Assembly (NCBI GenBank): GCA_902984215.1 | Contig: CADWAF010000243.1 | Span: 1-34,790 of the forward strand | Length of the DNA: 34,790 nucleotides | DNA from: Willaertia magna | Taxonomy: Eukaryota; Heterolobosea; Eutetramitea; Acrasida; Naegleriidae | Direction of reading: 5' to 3' | Shown: piece by piece, positions 18,309 through 27,803 of the stretch | Numbering within the stretch: the stretch's first letter is position 1 | Layout: each line of letters begins with the position of its first letter | The notes under the pieces: generated by a model | The model's database searches: none | Told to the model about the DNA's origin: nothing | Seen by the model: only the letters and a program-made list of their open reading frames with translations | Translations under genes and position numbers: made by a program

Positions 18309-19991
18309 ATGCGACAAACTCCTTCATTTCTTCTTCTTCTATTAATTCTATCAGTGATATTCATTGCTGTTGAAAGAGTTGAAACAAGAATTGATTCATT
18401 AAATAATCCAATTGTTTATGAAATATCTACTAGACCATGGTTATATCAATTATCTTTAAAATATGGTAAAACTATTAGATTAAATAACATTCCAATGCAA
18501 GAATTCCAAGCATTAAAGAATTTAGGAGTGCAATATGTTTGGTTAATGGGAATGTGGCAAATTGGAGATTATGGTAGATGTAGAGCTACAGATTTAGATA
18601 TGAGAGCTAATAGTTATGCTAAGAATTTACCAGATTATCAAATGGATGATATTATTGGATCACCATATCAAGTTTTACAATATACAGTTAATAGTGATGA
18701 GATTGGATCAGATAGTGATTTAATGCAATTAAAACAACAATTAAATTCAATGGGATTAAAATTAATGTTAGATTTTGTTCCAAATCATTCAGCTGTAGAT
18801 CATCCATATGTCACAAATAATATTTCTATTTATGTTCAAGTTGATCCAAGTCAACCTAAACCATATGATTCTTATTCTTATTTACCAAATGGAATAGCAT
18901 ATGGAAAGGATGGTTATTTCCCTGCATGGACTGATACTGCACAATTTAATTATTGGAATCCTCAAACTAGAAATTATCAATTAAGTAATTTATTTAAAGT
19001 TGCAAGTTATGCTGATGGCATACGTTGTGATATGGCAATGTTATTATTAAATTCACAAATTGATAGAATATGGGGTTCTCAATTAAGAAATAGAGGTTAT
19101 AATAATCCAGGTGTTGAATTTTGGCAATGGGCTATTTCACAAGTGAAACAAAAGTATCCATCAGTTATTTTTATGGCTGAAGGTAATTATATTTAATTAT
19201 TTATTTAATTATTAATTATTATTTAGTTTATTGGGGATTGAATGAACAATTACAAAGTTTAGGTTTTGATTTTACATATGATAAAGATTTGTATGATCTT
19301 TTAACAACTAGAAATAATTATCAAAATATTCATAATTATTTAAATAACATAGAATTAAGTTATTTACAACATTCTACACACTTTGTTGAGAATCATGACC
19401 AGTAAGTAGTATTTTATTTCTTTACAATAATTAAAAATCAATAGAATTCGTGCAGTAGTCAACTTTGGTGGTGTTCCACGTAGTATTGCAGCATGTGCAA
19501 TTTCTTTCTCCATTCCAGGAATGAAATTTAATTTTATGGGACAATGGGAAGGTAAACAAAATCAATTAGTTGTACAATTAAGAAGAAGCACAAATGAAAA
19601 TGTCAATGGTCAATCATTACAATTCTATCAAACATTTATTCCAATCGTTTCAAATTTCAGTTCTAATCCAAATGCAATTTATTCATTTAAACCTGTTACA
19701 CAATCATCACAAGACAGTTCAGTATTTGCATTCCATTGGAGAATACCTGGTGAATCTACAAGTTATTTAATTTGTATTAATTATAGTGAATCGCGTGGAA
19801 GCGGTGCAATTGTTTTAGATGACGTTCCAAATGTAAATCAAAATATTATTTTGACAGATGTTTTAAATGGAAATACTCAATATCCAAGAAATGCACAACA
19901 ATTAAGAACAGATGGTTTATTTGTTGTTTTAAATTCATATCAAATTCAAGTATTTAAATATTCTTCTGTAAATCCTTCTTTAAAGAAATAA
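18309..19991 (+). CDS. Secreted GH13 family glycosidase (alpha-amylase-like)
   Basis: Three exons: 18309-19182, 19227-19401, 19445-19991 (introns 44 and 43 nt), 531 residues. Residues 1-26 are a signal peptide (SFLLLLLILSVIFIAV), so the enzyme is secreted or lysosomal. GH13 regions are all readable: region I DFVPNHS, region II DGIRCD with nucleophile D241, region III FMAE with acid/base E291 (the codon ends exactly at the first splice junction, continuing VYWGLNEQL), and region IV VENHD with D349. The C-terminal domain is beta-rich (VFAFHWRIPG, YLICINYS). It probably cleaves alpha-glucans from bacterial or other food; substrate specificity cannot be read. It ends 3 bp before the stop of the small gene on the other strand. 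Confidence 0.9.
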
Positions 19992-19994
19992 AAT

Positions 19995-20207
19995 TTAATT
20001 TTGTTTTCTGTAAAATTCAGATGTACGTTGTTGCATTTCTTTACTGAACGATATATTATTCCCCAAATTATTGTTACCACCTTCATGTAATGGTTTTGGT
20101 TTAGAAATGAAATAGGAGAAGGTATGAACGTAAGCGAATAGAGAGACAAGGAAGAAAGCAGCTCTTTTTCTTCTATCATTCCAGATATCAGCAAAAAACT
20201 TTTTCAT
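19995..20207 (-). CDS. Small single-span membrane protein (70 aa)
   Basis: Frame of 70 codons with ATG at 20205-20207, using nearly all the space between its neighbours. Sequence features: a basic N-terminus (MKKFFADIWNDRRKRA), one hydrophobic helix (about residues 16-34, AAFFLVSLFAYVHTFSYFI), then a polar tail ending RTSEFYRKQN. The layout (short basic N-terminus inside, one span) is common for small mitochondrial inner-membrane or ER proteins, but I do not recognise it. It overlaps a longer-looking frame in another register that lacks comparable composition, which I leave out. Confidence 0.6.
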   Translation of the reverse strand: MKKFFADIWNDRRKRAAFFLVSLFAYVHTFSYFISKPKPLHEGGNNNLGNNISFSKEMQQRTSEFYRKQN

Positions 20208-20312
20208 TCTTTTTTATTCAATTAAAAATATTTTTACAATATTATTCAAAGAGTAATCATCTTCGGGATTTGTTTTAACATCTTCTAACCATTTTGCGAA
20301 TAAATAATAATT

Positions 20313-20568
20313 CTAATGTTTGTCTTCTCTATCCAATTTTTGTTTATAAGCTTCCGATATTCTTCGTTGTTGAGTTAATTGCAATCTCTCCATTTCCGTT
20401 TTTGCATCATTCTTTGGCATACTAATTAACAAATTGATAGTTATTATCATAATGTTAATTCACAGTGATGAACACTTACTAGACAGGAGCAACAACTGCT
20501 GCAGTCATAACGGCAAGAAAAGAAACTACTAGAAAAATTGCTTTTTTCCCTTTATCCTGAAAAAACAT
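20313..20568 (-). CDS. Small single-span membrane protein (65 aa), two exons
   Basis: Each exon is short, but splicing gives a coherent protein: 20568-20480 and 20421-20313 over a 58-nt intron (GTAAGT...TTAG). The product begins MFFQDKGKKAIFLVVSFLAV, has one hydrophobic span (about residues 10-29), and continues with a charged helix (EMERLQLTQQRRISEAYKQK) before a TAG stop. The pattern resembles small mitochondrial assembly factors, without a firm match. Its ATG is only 22 bp from the ATG of the divergent gene. After the TAG, the same frame stays open for 32 more codons (NYYLFAKWLEDVKTNPEDD and on) to a TAA at 20214-20216. Confidence 0.6.
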
Positions 20569-20590
20569 TGCGGTACCTATTTTTTTAAAA

Positions 20591-21016
20591 ATGAACCCAA
20601 ACAACAATGTGAATAATAACAATGCTCATTATTATGACAGCATAGAATTGGAACATCACCAACCCAGTAACGAGGGAAGAGTTCGTTCTTATTCTAATGT
20701 TAGTGGGACATCAATGGCTGGTTTTTTAAAGTTAGAAAGAAATCATGGTTATAAGAAGTGGATTATTTCTTCTATAACTTTTATAATAATATGTACTAGT
20801 TTATTTCTGATCTTTTTAGGATTATTTGTGTCGGATTGTGCAATAGACCAAGAATGCGCAGCTTGGTCATTATTTGCATTAATTCTATCTTCTTTTTTTC
20901 TATTTATTAGTTTAATAGTATTTTGTGTTTGGTTGATAAGATTTAGATATTACTCTTCTAATAACATTTCATCTGAACAAACAAGCATAATTCAAAATAA
21001 GCAAACAATATTTTAA
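20591..21016 (+). CDS. Two-span membrane protein, possibly TMEM230/TMEM134-like
   Basis: 141 residues in one exon. A polar, Asn-rich N-terminus (residues 1-50, with YYDSIELEHHQPSNEGR) precedes two hydrophobic helices (about 56-79, WIISSITFIIICTSLFLIFL, and 91-115, SLFALILSSFFLFISLIVFC) joined by a short loop with two Cys. A short basic/polar tail follows. The layout and the HHQPS element recall the TMEM134/TMEM230 family, but the match is weak. The start codon is 22 bp from that of the gene on the other strand, so 5' ends must overlap or be very short. Its stop is 17 bp from the stop of the next gene. Confidence 0.6.
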   Translation: MNPNNNVNNNNAHYYDSIELEHHQPSNEGRVRSYSNVSGTSMAGFLKLERNHGYKKWIISSITFIIICTSLFLIFLGLFVSDCAIDQECAAWSLFALILSSFFLFISLIVFCVWLIRFRYYSSNNISSEQTSIIQNKQTIF

Positions 21017-21033
21017 ATTTATTAATTTTATTA

Positions 21034-21285
21034 TTATTTTTTCAAGCTTTTATCATCAACCATTTCCTTAACACTGTCATTTACAGAATCATCATAAATT
21101 TGGTTACCAGCATCCACAAAGTAATCGACAAGATCTCGAGGTTTGTCGCTTTGAGTATTTGCATTAAAGTCATCGCCTAAAGCCTTTTGAACTATATTTT
21201 CCTTAGGTGGATAGTCCTCTGGTGATGGTTGTTTGAAAACAGGTCTCTCAGTGTTAATGTTTCTTACGTTTTTGTTTGTATCCAT
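21034..21285 (-). CDS. Small acidic hypothetical protein (83 aa)
   Basis: Frame of 83 codons with an ATG at 21283-21285. It is polar and acidic, with no membrane span or signal: KQPSPEDYPPKENIVQKALG, then DLVDYFVDAGNQIYDDSVND, ending in Lys. The composition is protein-like and it fills the gap between two genes, ending 17 bp from the convergent stop and starting 105 bp downstream of the katanin-like gene. I do not recognise a family. Confidence 0.5.
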   Translation of the reverse strand: MDTNKNVRNINTERPVFKQPSPEDYPPKENIVQKALGDDFNANTQSDKPRDLVDYFVDAGNQIYDDSVNDSVKEMVDDKSLKK

Positions 21286-21390
21286 TTTGTTTATATTTTA
21301 TTGTATTATTGTTATTTAGAATTTATATTTATACTTTACAATATCTATGTAAATAGATGAATAAATATAAATAATTATTTTTAATTCACC

Positions 21391-23590
21391 TTAAACAGAA
21401 CCAAATTCTTTCGTCCAATTTACATATTTTTCTAAATCCTGGTTTGATACACTTGATTTTATATTCTTAAATGACTCAACAAAATCTTCTTTCCTAATAC
21501 TTTGGCAAAGTTAATATTAAGCAAAGTAGTACTACTTACGTCAATTTCAATTCTCCATTCTTTTTCATTTTCATTATTTCCTCAGTTGACCTATATTCCA
21601 GCTCTCGCCTTAAAGGAATCATAGCTGCCTCTCTGCAAACAATATAAATATCTGCCCCACTATATCCATCGCTCATTTCAGTCAACTCATCAAAAGAAAT
21701 ATCACTAAAAAAGTTAAAGCAAAGTGTAACACAAACATACCTTTCCATATCTTGATCATTAAGGAATTTTCGAAGCATACTTTTCCTTGTAATATAATTA
21801 GGCAAAGAAATGTAAATTCTTTTTTCTAATCTTCTCCTCATAGCATCATCTAAATCCCAAGGCTTATTTGTGGTGGCAAGAACCATAACTAAACTCTCTT
21901 TAGTACTATTTATACCATCAATCTGAGACAAAATTTCACTTTTCAAACGTCTAGAAGCCTCGTGTTCTGTGGAGCTGCCTCGAACCATCATTAAGGCGTC
22001 TATTTCGTCAAAAAATATTGTTGAAGGACTATACAACCTAGCAAGTTGAAACAAACATTTAACAAGTCTCTCAGATTCTCCATGGTACTTTGAAACTAGT
22101 GTAGATGCACTGCAATTAAAGAATGTTGTTTTTCCTTCAGAAGCAACTGCTCTTGCTAATAATGTTTTGCCAGTTCCTGGAGGACCATACAATAATATTC
22201 CTTTGCAAGGTCTTCGTAAACCATCAAATATTTCTGGCATCAGGAGTGGTAACACTACAGCTTCTTTTAATAATCTCTTTGCATCTTCCAATTCAGAAAT
22301 ATCATCCCATTTCACATTTAATTCTTCCTCAATGATATCTTTTTTAATCATTTCTGCCAGTTGTCTGTCAATGTTGAGGGGGAGAGGTCGCTCAGTTAAG
22401 AGTGATTCCTCAGTAAATTGTTGGGATGTTTCCTCTTTTCCAATAATCTTCCAATCAAAAAAGGAGGCCTTTGTTTGATAAACTCCAACCCCTATTCTTC
22501 TTTCTTTTCCTGCCTCTAGTGTATAAGGCAAAATTACATCTCTAAATATCTCGTTACCATCATGAAATAGAGACAACTTCTCTTCTTTGATTGTAATTTT
22601 TATGTCTATAATTTTATTTACAGACAATTGTTTGTCTATTTCTTGTTGTATTGAGGTTATCTTTTTACTCTCATACTTTTCAATTTTCCAATATTTTTGA
22701 GAACAATTCATAGTTATTGAAATATATTCATCCTTAAATCTCTTATTTATGCAATAGTCAATAACAACACAAAACAATTGATGGTCATTATGTTTCAAAC
22801 ATTTAGCACTTAATTCAATTGTCATATTGTCGTAATTAATTTTTTCTAAAGAACTTTTATCTTCAAATGTCATAATATACCAATGGGAACTGGAAGTACT
22901 GTCTAAAACAACAGTTTGTTTTCCGTTTACGTCACAAATTACATTCTTTTTTCCTCTTCCCAATCTTTCTGTCCAATTTGAGAGTAACTCATCAGGGTGA
23001 TAGCTATAGAATGAAGACATTGAGGATGTATCACCACCATTACTCCTTGTAGTTTTAATTGTTTTGTTTATAGTTGTTTCATCTAAGTAAGGTTTTTTCT
23101 TTTCTTTCTCGAACTCAATTTCCCATTGGTCTTGCCCCAAAGCGCCAGGTTCATGATTAACAATCTTTGGTGATTTTTCTTTCTTAGGACTCTCTTTTAG
23201 TAGCTTCTTAGCTACTGTTCCTCTCATTATGTTTCTTTCATAAGTAGGCTTTGTCGGGACTATCCCCTCATTGATTAAGGTATTTACTCTACCCACTACA
23301 GGTTTATCTCTTTTATTACTTGAAATAAATTTAGATTTATTAGTAGTCTCCAAAACTTTAATATTCCCTTTCTTTGACTTTGTATCTGCGGAACCTCCTC
23401 TTCTAACTAGATAAGTATCATTGTTATTTATTGTTGCCTTAGAAGGTTTATTAGATGATGTTAAATTTGTAAGATGAGAAGGAGTAAATGTCTTTATCGT
23501 TGTTTGCAATTTAGGCGACGGTGCACTATTATCAAAAGTACTTAAAACACCATTACTTGAATTTCTCCTTGAATAATTGTTTTCTTGCAT
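21391..23590 (-). CDS. Katanin p60-like AAA ATPase with an extra jelly-roll-like domain
   Basis: Three exons: 23590-21741, 21704-21540, 21499-21391 (introns 36 and 40 nt), 707 residues. The C-terminal AAA module is of the katanin/meiotic clade: Walker A GPPGTGKT at 469-476, KYHGESERLVKCLFQLAR, Walker B TIFFDEIDAL (about 523-532), the second region of homology with RRRLEKRIYISLP, then GYSGADIYIVCREA and the Vps4-type C-terminal helix DLEKYVNWTKEFGS. Katanins sever microtubules as hexamers; the SRH sequence is closest to KATNAL2. The first intron is 36 nt, has no stop and keeps the frame; removing it restores DMESDISFDELTE. Residues about 210-385 form a beta-rich domain (WYIMTFEDKSS, IGVGVYQTKASFFDWKIIG) like a concanavalin-type sandwich, not usual in katanins. 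The N-terminus is disordered and basic. Confidence 0.88.
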
Positions 23591-23641
23591 TTTTATAATT
23601 TACTAAAAATTTGATTAATTATTTAATTGTTGTTTATTAAC

Positions 23642-25066
23642 TTACATTTTAATATGAATAGGTAAAGTAATATGTTTGTCTTTGAAAGATTCTAAATTCT
23701 CTCCTTCGTACGTTATTAAGGGAGATATTTCACAAAGTTCTACTTCTGGATTTCCTTCAATAATTGCACCTACTTGTTGTAAATATTTAGCATGGAGTAC
23801 AGATAAATCTCTTCTACAAGTCATTGGTGAATCAGATCCTGTACCATTCTTTAGTGGTGAAAATTCTGACTCTCTATCAACTTGATAAATAACTACAGAG
23901 TTAGCAAACTGTACAATATCAAAATTAAATAACTCAAGCTTTACACCTAATTGTTTTTTCTTTTCTCCAGTATTTATGTCAATAGAATCAATATCTTTTT
24001 TAGCAACATGATAGAGTTTATAAGTTTCTAATATCTCAGCACATTTACTTAAAAATGGTAAAGTATAAAAGAAATTAACAATATTTCCTGCATTGAATGC
24101 TAGTTGACTAGATGTTGGATCTATTCTTTCTGCCATCTCTTTAGTTATCTCACTATATTCTACAACATGATATTTTCCATTCTTTATAGCAAATACACCG
24201 ACCTTTTCATGTGGATCTCTTTTAGGTACAACCTTAGTTCCAAAATCACAATTCTTTTCAGCACAATAACCAATAAATTTTGGATCCCCAATCTTTACTA
24301 AAATATTATCAACACAATATGAATGAATATATTTAACACCTCTATTTTCCATATCTTTTAACATTCCATATTTACTTAATGCTAAATAAACACCTCCATT
24401 TCCATTAGGTGCAGTTGCTAAGCTATCTTTTTCTTCTAACAATAATTTTCCATTAATATCAAAACAAGGTAAAGCACCTTGTTCAAAGAATAATACTTGA
24501 TCTTCTTTCAATCCAAAGAATGAATTATCCTTAAAGAAATTAATTGTTTCATTATGAGTAAAAGAGGATGTCATAATATACCAAGGAATACAACAGTCAA
24601 CCTTATTAAATTTAGTACAAGCTATTTCTTGTAATCTTATTATTCTTTCAGCTTGAATTTGGAATAAACTTTTTTTACTAGGCAATGAAACATCATACAT
24701 TCCCTTTGGTAAATCACTTCCTAATCTTGTACCTTGTCCACCAGCTAATAATAATATTGCTAATTCTCCTTTAGAAATTATTTCCAATCCTTTAGTTTTA
24801 TAATTTTCTTCTTCTTCTAAAGTTCTTTTATATGAAATTACATCAATACTTGGAGGTTCAATTAACAAATGATCGGAAGTAGAAGTGGAAAGTGTCAATG
24901 ATTCATTAAACATTGCACTTAATTGTTCAGGTAATGGAAATTGTGATAATTGTTCAAATATTTGATTAGATTCACCAAAGGCAAACACGTGTCCTTGGCC
25001 ATTCTCAATATACTTTTGTTTTAATAAATCTTTTGAAACTTCTGAGGTTGTAGATGTTGCTGACAT
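23642..25066 (-). CDS. UAP1: UDP-N-acetylglucosamine pyrophosphorylase
   Basis: Makes UDP-GlcNAc from GlcNAc-1-P and UTP for N-glycosylation, GPI anchors and chitin-type polymers. 474 residues (family about 480-520). The nucleotide signature LLAGGQGTRLGSDLPKGMYD lies near residue 106. Further family blocks are CIPWYIMTSSFTHNET, NGNGGVYLALSKYGML, KYIHSYCVDNILVKIGDP, AFNAGNIVNFFYT, and CEISPLITYEGENLE. The unspliced C-terminus ends HIKM at 23642. The stop codon overlaps a GTAAGT donor, and a 43-nt intron ending TTTAG would instead end the protein IKIKL with its stop at 23593, 2 bp before the katanin start. I cannot choose between these. Divergent from MAPK15. Confidence 0.93.
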   Translation of the reverse strand: MSATSTTSEVSKDLLKQKYIENGQGHVFAFGESNQIFEQLSQFPLPEQLSAMFNESLTLSTSTSDHLLIEPPSIDVISYKRTLEEEENYKTKGLEIISKGELAILLLAGGQGTRLGSDLPKGMYDVSLPSKKSLFQIQAERIIRLQEIACTKFNKVDCCIPWYIMTSSFTHNETINFFKDNSFFGLKEDQVLFFEQGALPCFDINGKLLLEEKDSLATAPNGNGGVYLALSKYGMLKDMENRGVKYIHSYCVDNILVKIGDPKFIGYCAEKNCDFGTKVVPKRDPHEKVGVFAIKNGKYHVVEYSEITKEMAERIDPTSSQLAFNAGNIVNFFYTLPFLSKCAEILETYKLYHVAKKDIDSIDINTGEKKKQLGVKLELFNFDIVQFANSVVIYQVDRESEFSPLKNGTGSDSPMTCRRDLSVLHAKYLQQVGAIIEGNPEVELCEISPLITYEGENLESFKDKHITLPIHIKM

Positions 25067-25397
25067 TTTTTAAGATGAATTGTTAATTGGAAGGGAAGTG
25101 AATGAATCGGATTGCAATGTTTGACAAACGTTAAATTTCATTCGATTTTTGGGAAGGGGAAGTCGAGCTCCATGCTCTGAAAGAAACGCAGGTTCATTCA
25201 ATAAAAAGATAATATTATTTTGATTTGTCTTCAACAACAAGATGATGATTACCAGCTGTAACACAAGTATTATTATTATTTGTAACTCAAAAGTTGACCT
25301 CAGATATCTAAGGAAATCAAACACCAAGAACAACTCATTAAATTCTTTTTAGACTAAATAAATAACAACTTTTCAAAAAAAATATTATCTTTTTAAA
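25067..25397. other. 331-bp divergent intergenic region
   Basis: Shared upstream sequence of UAP1 (-) and MAPK15 (+). A minus-strand frame of 87 codons exists here (25070-25333), but it opens only at a TTG and has no family resemblance. I see no RNA gene or repeat. Confidence 0.6.
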
Positions 25398-26575
25398 ATG
25401 AGTGCTAATGAAGAAATTGATAAACATGTTTTGCGCAAGTATGAAATTGGACCAAAATTAGGTAAAGGAGTAAGTAGATAGAAATTTATAAGTGAAAAGG
25501 TAGATCATTATATTTTATAGGCTTATGGTATTGTTTGGAAGGCTGTTGATAAGAAAACTAGACAAACAGTAGCTCTAAAGAAAATCTTTGATGCTTTTCA
25601 AAACGCTACTGATGCTCAAAGAACATTCCGTGAAATTATGTTATTACAAAATCTTCATCATGATAATGTTATTCGTCTATTAAACGTATTAAAAGCAGAT
25701 AATGATAATGATATTTATTTAGTCTTTGAATTTATGGATACAGATTTACATGCAGTTATTAGAGCAAATATTTTAGAAGAAATTCATAAACAATATATTA
25801 TTTATCAATTATTAAAAACTTTAAAATATATCCATTCTGCAGATTTACTTCACAGAGATATTAAACCATCTAATTTATTATTAAACTCTGAATGTCATAT
25901 GAAATTAGCAGATTTTGGTTTAGCTCGTAGTATTAATCAAGTAGATAAAGATCATGGTCCTGTATTAACTGATTACGTTGCTACTCGTTGGTATCGTGCT
26001 CCGGAAATTGTAAGTAAAATATTATTGATCTAATTTATAACAATGAATAGTTATTAGGATCTACAAAGTATACCAAAGGTGTAGATTTATGGTCAGTTGG
26101 TTGTATATTAGGTGAATTACTTGGTGGAAAACCAATGTTTCCAGGTACTTCTACAATGAATCAACTTCAAAGAATAATTGCTGTAACAGGTCCACCAAGT
26201 CCTGAAGATGTAGATTCTATTCAATCTGCATTCGCTTCCTCTATGTTAGATTCTATTCCTGAAACTGAACATAGATCATTACAAGAAATGTTCCCTAAAG
26301 CATCTCCAGAGGCTTTAGATTTACTTGAAAAATTATTACAATTTAATCCTGAAAAGAGAATTGATGCAGAAGCTTCACTTCAACATCCTTATGTTGCTCT
26401 CTTCCACAATGCTGCAGAAGAACCAAACTGTGATAAACCAATTAGTTTATACTTTGATGATAACAAGAAATATTCTATCAATGAATATCGTGAAAGACTT
26501 TACGCAGAAATTAGAAAGAGAAGAGAAAAGAGACGAGCAAGAACAAAGGAAAAGGAGCAAGAATTAAAACAATAA
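25398..26575 (+). CDS. MAPK15: ERK7/ERK8-type MAP kinase
   Basis: Atypical MAP kinase linked to ciliogenesis and autophagy in animals and other ciliates/flagellates. Three exons: 25398-25469, 25521-26009, 26051-26575 (introns 51 and 41 nt), 361 residues. The glycine loop [13 protein letters not shown] is cut by the first intron. Catalytic Lys is K44 in [18 protein letters not shown] begins at H135, and DFGLARS follows. The activation motif is T174-D-Y176 followed by [11 protein letters not shown], where the human enzyme has [38 protein letters not shown] is interrupted at its start by the second intron. Subfamily signatures are [20 protein letters not shown] and the [10 protein letters not shown] block. 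The C-terminal tail is short and basic, lacking the long tail of animal MAPK15. Confidence 0.95.
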
Positions 26576-26611
26576 TTTGTATCATTTCATATAATTATTA
26601 AATGTAATTTA

Positions 26612-27789
26612 TTATTCGATTTGTTGAAGAGATTGTTCAAATTCTTTAGATAATGATTGAGCTTGAGTACAAAACAAACTTAGACTTAATATCTTCTTTA
26701 AAGCCTTTCTATCAACTTCTCCATGCACATCAGGTCCAAGAATCTACAAAGTTGTCAATATGTCAAACAAATTGATTTTACTTACGTTCAGCAAGGCTCC
26801 AATTGTACACACCTGACATTTAAGATCCCTACAAGTGAATAGCAAATTTGTTAAGGAAGTAACTCCCCCTATTTGTTGAATTATTTTTCTCGAAGCTTCT
26901 TCTCTTGAAATATTTTGAATACATCCTGCAATAGAGGGCGTAAGTACTTGTGGGGTGTTTTCACTTTCATTGTTGTTTTTTAATGTTGTCAGGTTGACTA
27001 CTTACCTCAATAGAGAAACAAGACAGGCTATTACTCCTTCTTCCCTCAGAATTCTTACAACCCTTAACCCAGAACTTAAATTGTGTATCGCTCCTATTGC
27101 TCTACTCTTAATATTGATGTCATCTTCAGTTATTAAGGGACATACTTTTTCTACTCCTTTGTGACTAATTATTGTTTCTTTTCCTGCTTTTGTGAAACTC
27201 TATTTAGTTGGCTTCATAAGACAATGTTTTTACTTACTATACTTTGAATAGCTCCCACTGCAGCTGAAATCAAGTCTTTATTTTCCACTCGCGTCAAGTA
27301 TTCCACAAGCAACTCCACAATATAAGGTGTTTGTACGATTTTTTTGACGTTTTTACATTCGTAGCATATATTTAATATTACTGAGCTAATTAGTTGTAAG
27401 GTACTCAAAGAAACTTACCATTGGACCCTTCAAAGGCAATATCATTATTGTTTACACTGTCACATAATACGTTAGCTATGGTTTGTACAAGTTTTTCTGA
27501 AATGTTTCCTCTATTTTCTTTCTTCATGGAATTAGAAAAGTCTTAGTTAACTTACCTTCCTCGCTATTATCTTTAAAGTCCTTAAACAATTTATAACTAT
27601 TTCTTCATGTGTTTTATAAGTTTGCATTGTTTCTAACAAAATATTATAATTGTCCAGGCATGTAGATAAATAATTAGGAGACGTTTTTGCGTCTTCATTC
27701 GCCTTAACAAATAATTTCAAACATGAGGCAAGTTTTATAGAATTATTTTGATGCTGTTGAAGATATTGTTCTAGCTCGGAAAAGTGCAT
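26612..27789 (-). CDS. Armadillo-repeat protein, six exons
   Basis: Exons 27789-27556, 27521-27419, 27380-27238, 27199-27006, 26963-26786 and 26743-26612, with introns of 34, 38, 38, 42 and 42 nt, give 327 residues. Most of the product is armadillo/HEAT-type helices: ILNICYECKNVKKIVQTPYI, VELLVEYLTRVENKDLISAA, AIGAIHNLSSGLRVVRILRE, GVIACLVSLLSENTPQVLTP, SIAGCIQNISREEASRKIIQ, GGVTSLTNLLFTCRDLKCQV. Such repeats form a superhelix for protein binding. Exons 3-6 are well supported by frame and repeat pattern; the 34-nt first intron, ending CATGAAG, is the weakest junction. No closer family was recognised. It begins 14 bp after the stop of the DOCK-like gene on the same strand and meets MAPK15 tail to tail with 36 bp between stops. 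Confidence 0.78.
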
Positions 27790-27803
27790 TTAAAATTTAT
27801 TCT

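Noticed and set aside
19946..20194. 82-aa minus-strand frame overlapping the glycosidase end
   Set aside because: Alternative register of the 70-aa gene; it runs into glycosidase coding sequence and has less protein-like composition.
25070..25333. Minus-strand frame of 87 codons between UAP1 and MAPK15
   Set aside because: It opens only at TTG, lies wholly in a divergent upstream region, and its hydrophobic run reflects T-rich DNA; no family resemblance.
26964..27005. Apparent in-frame TAA breaking the armadillo gene
   Set aside because: At first it looked like a pseudogene because codons after the TAA stay in register. A 42-nt GTAAGT...GAAAG intron removes it and gives a clean armadillo join (CLVSLL-S-ENTPQVL).
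27214..27408. Separate 64-aa gene
   Set aside because: Begins at TTG and is exon 3 of the armadillo gene plus flanking intron sequence.
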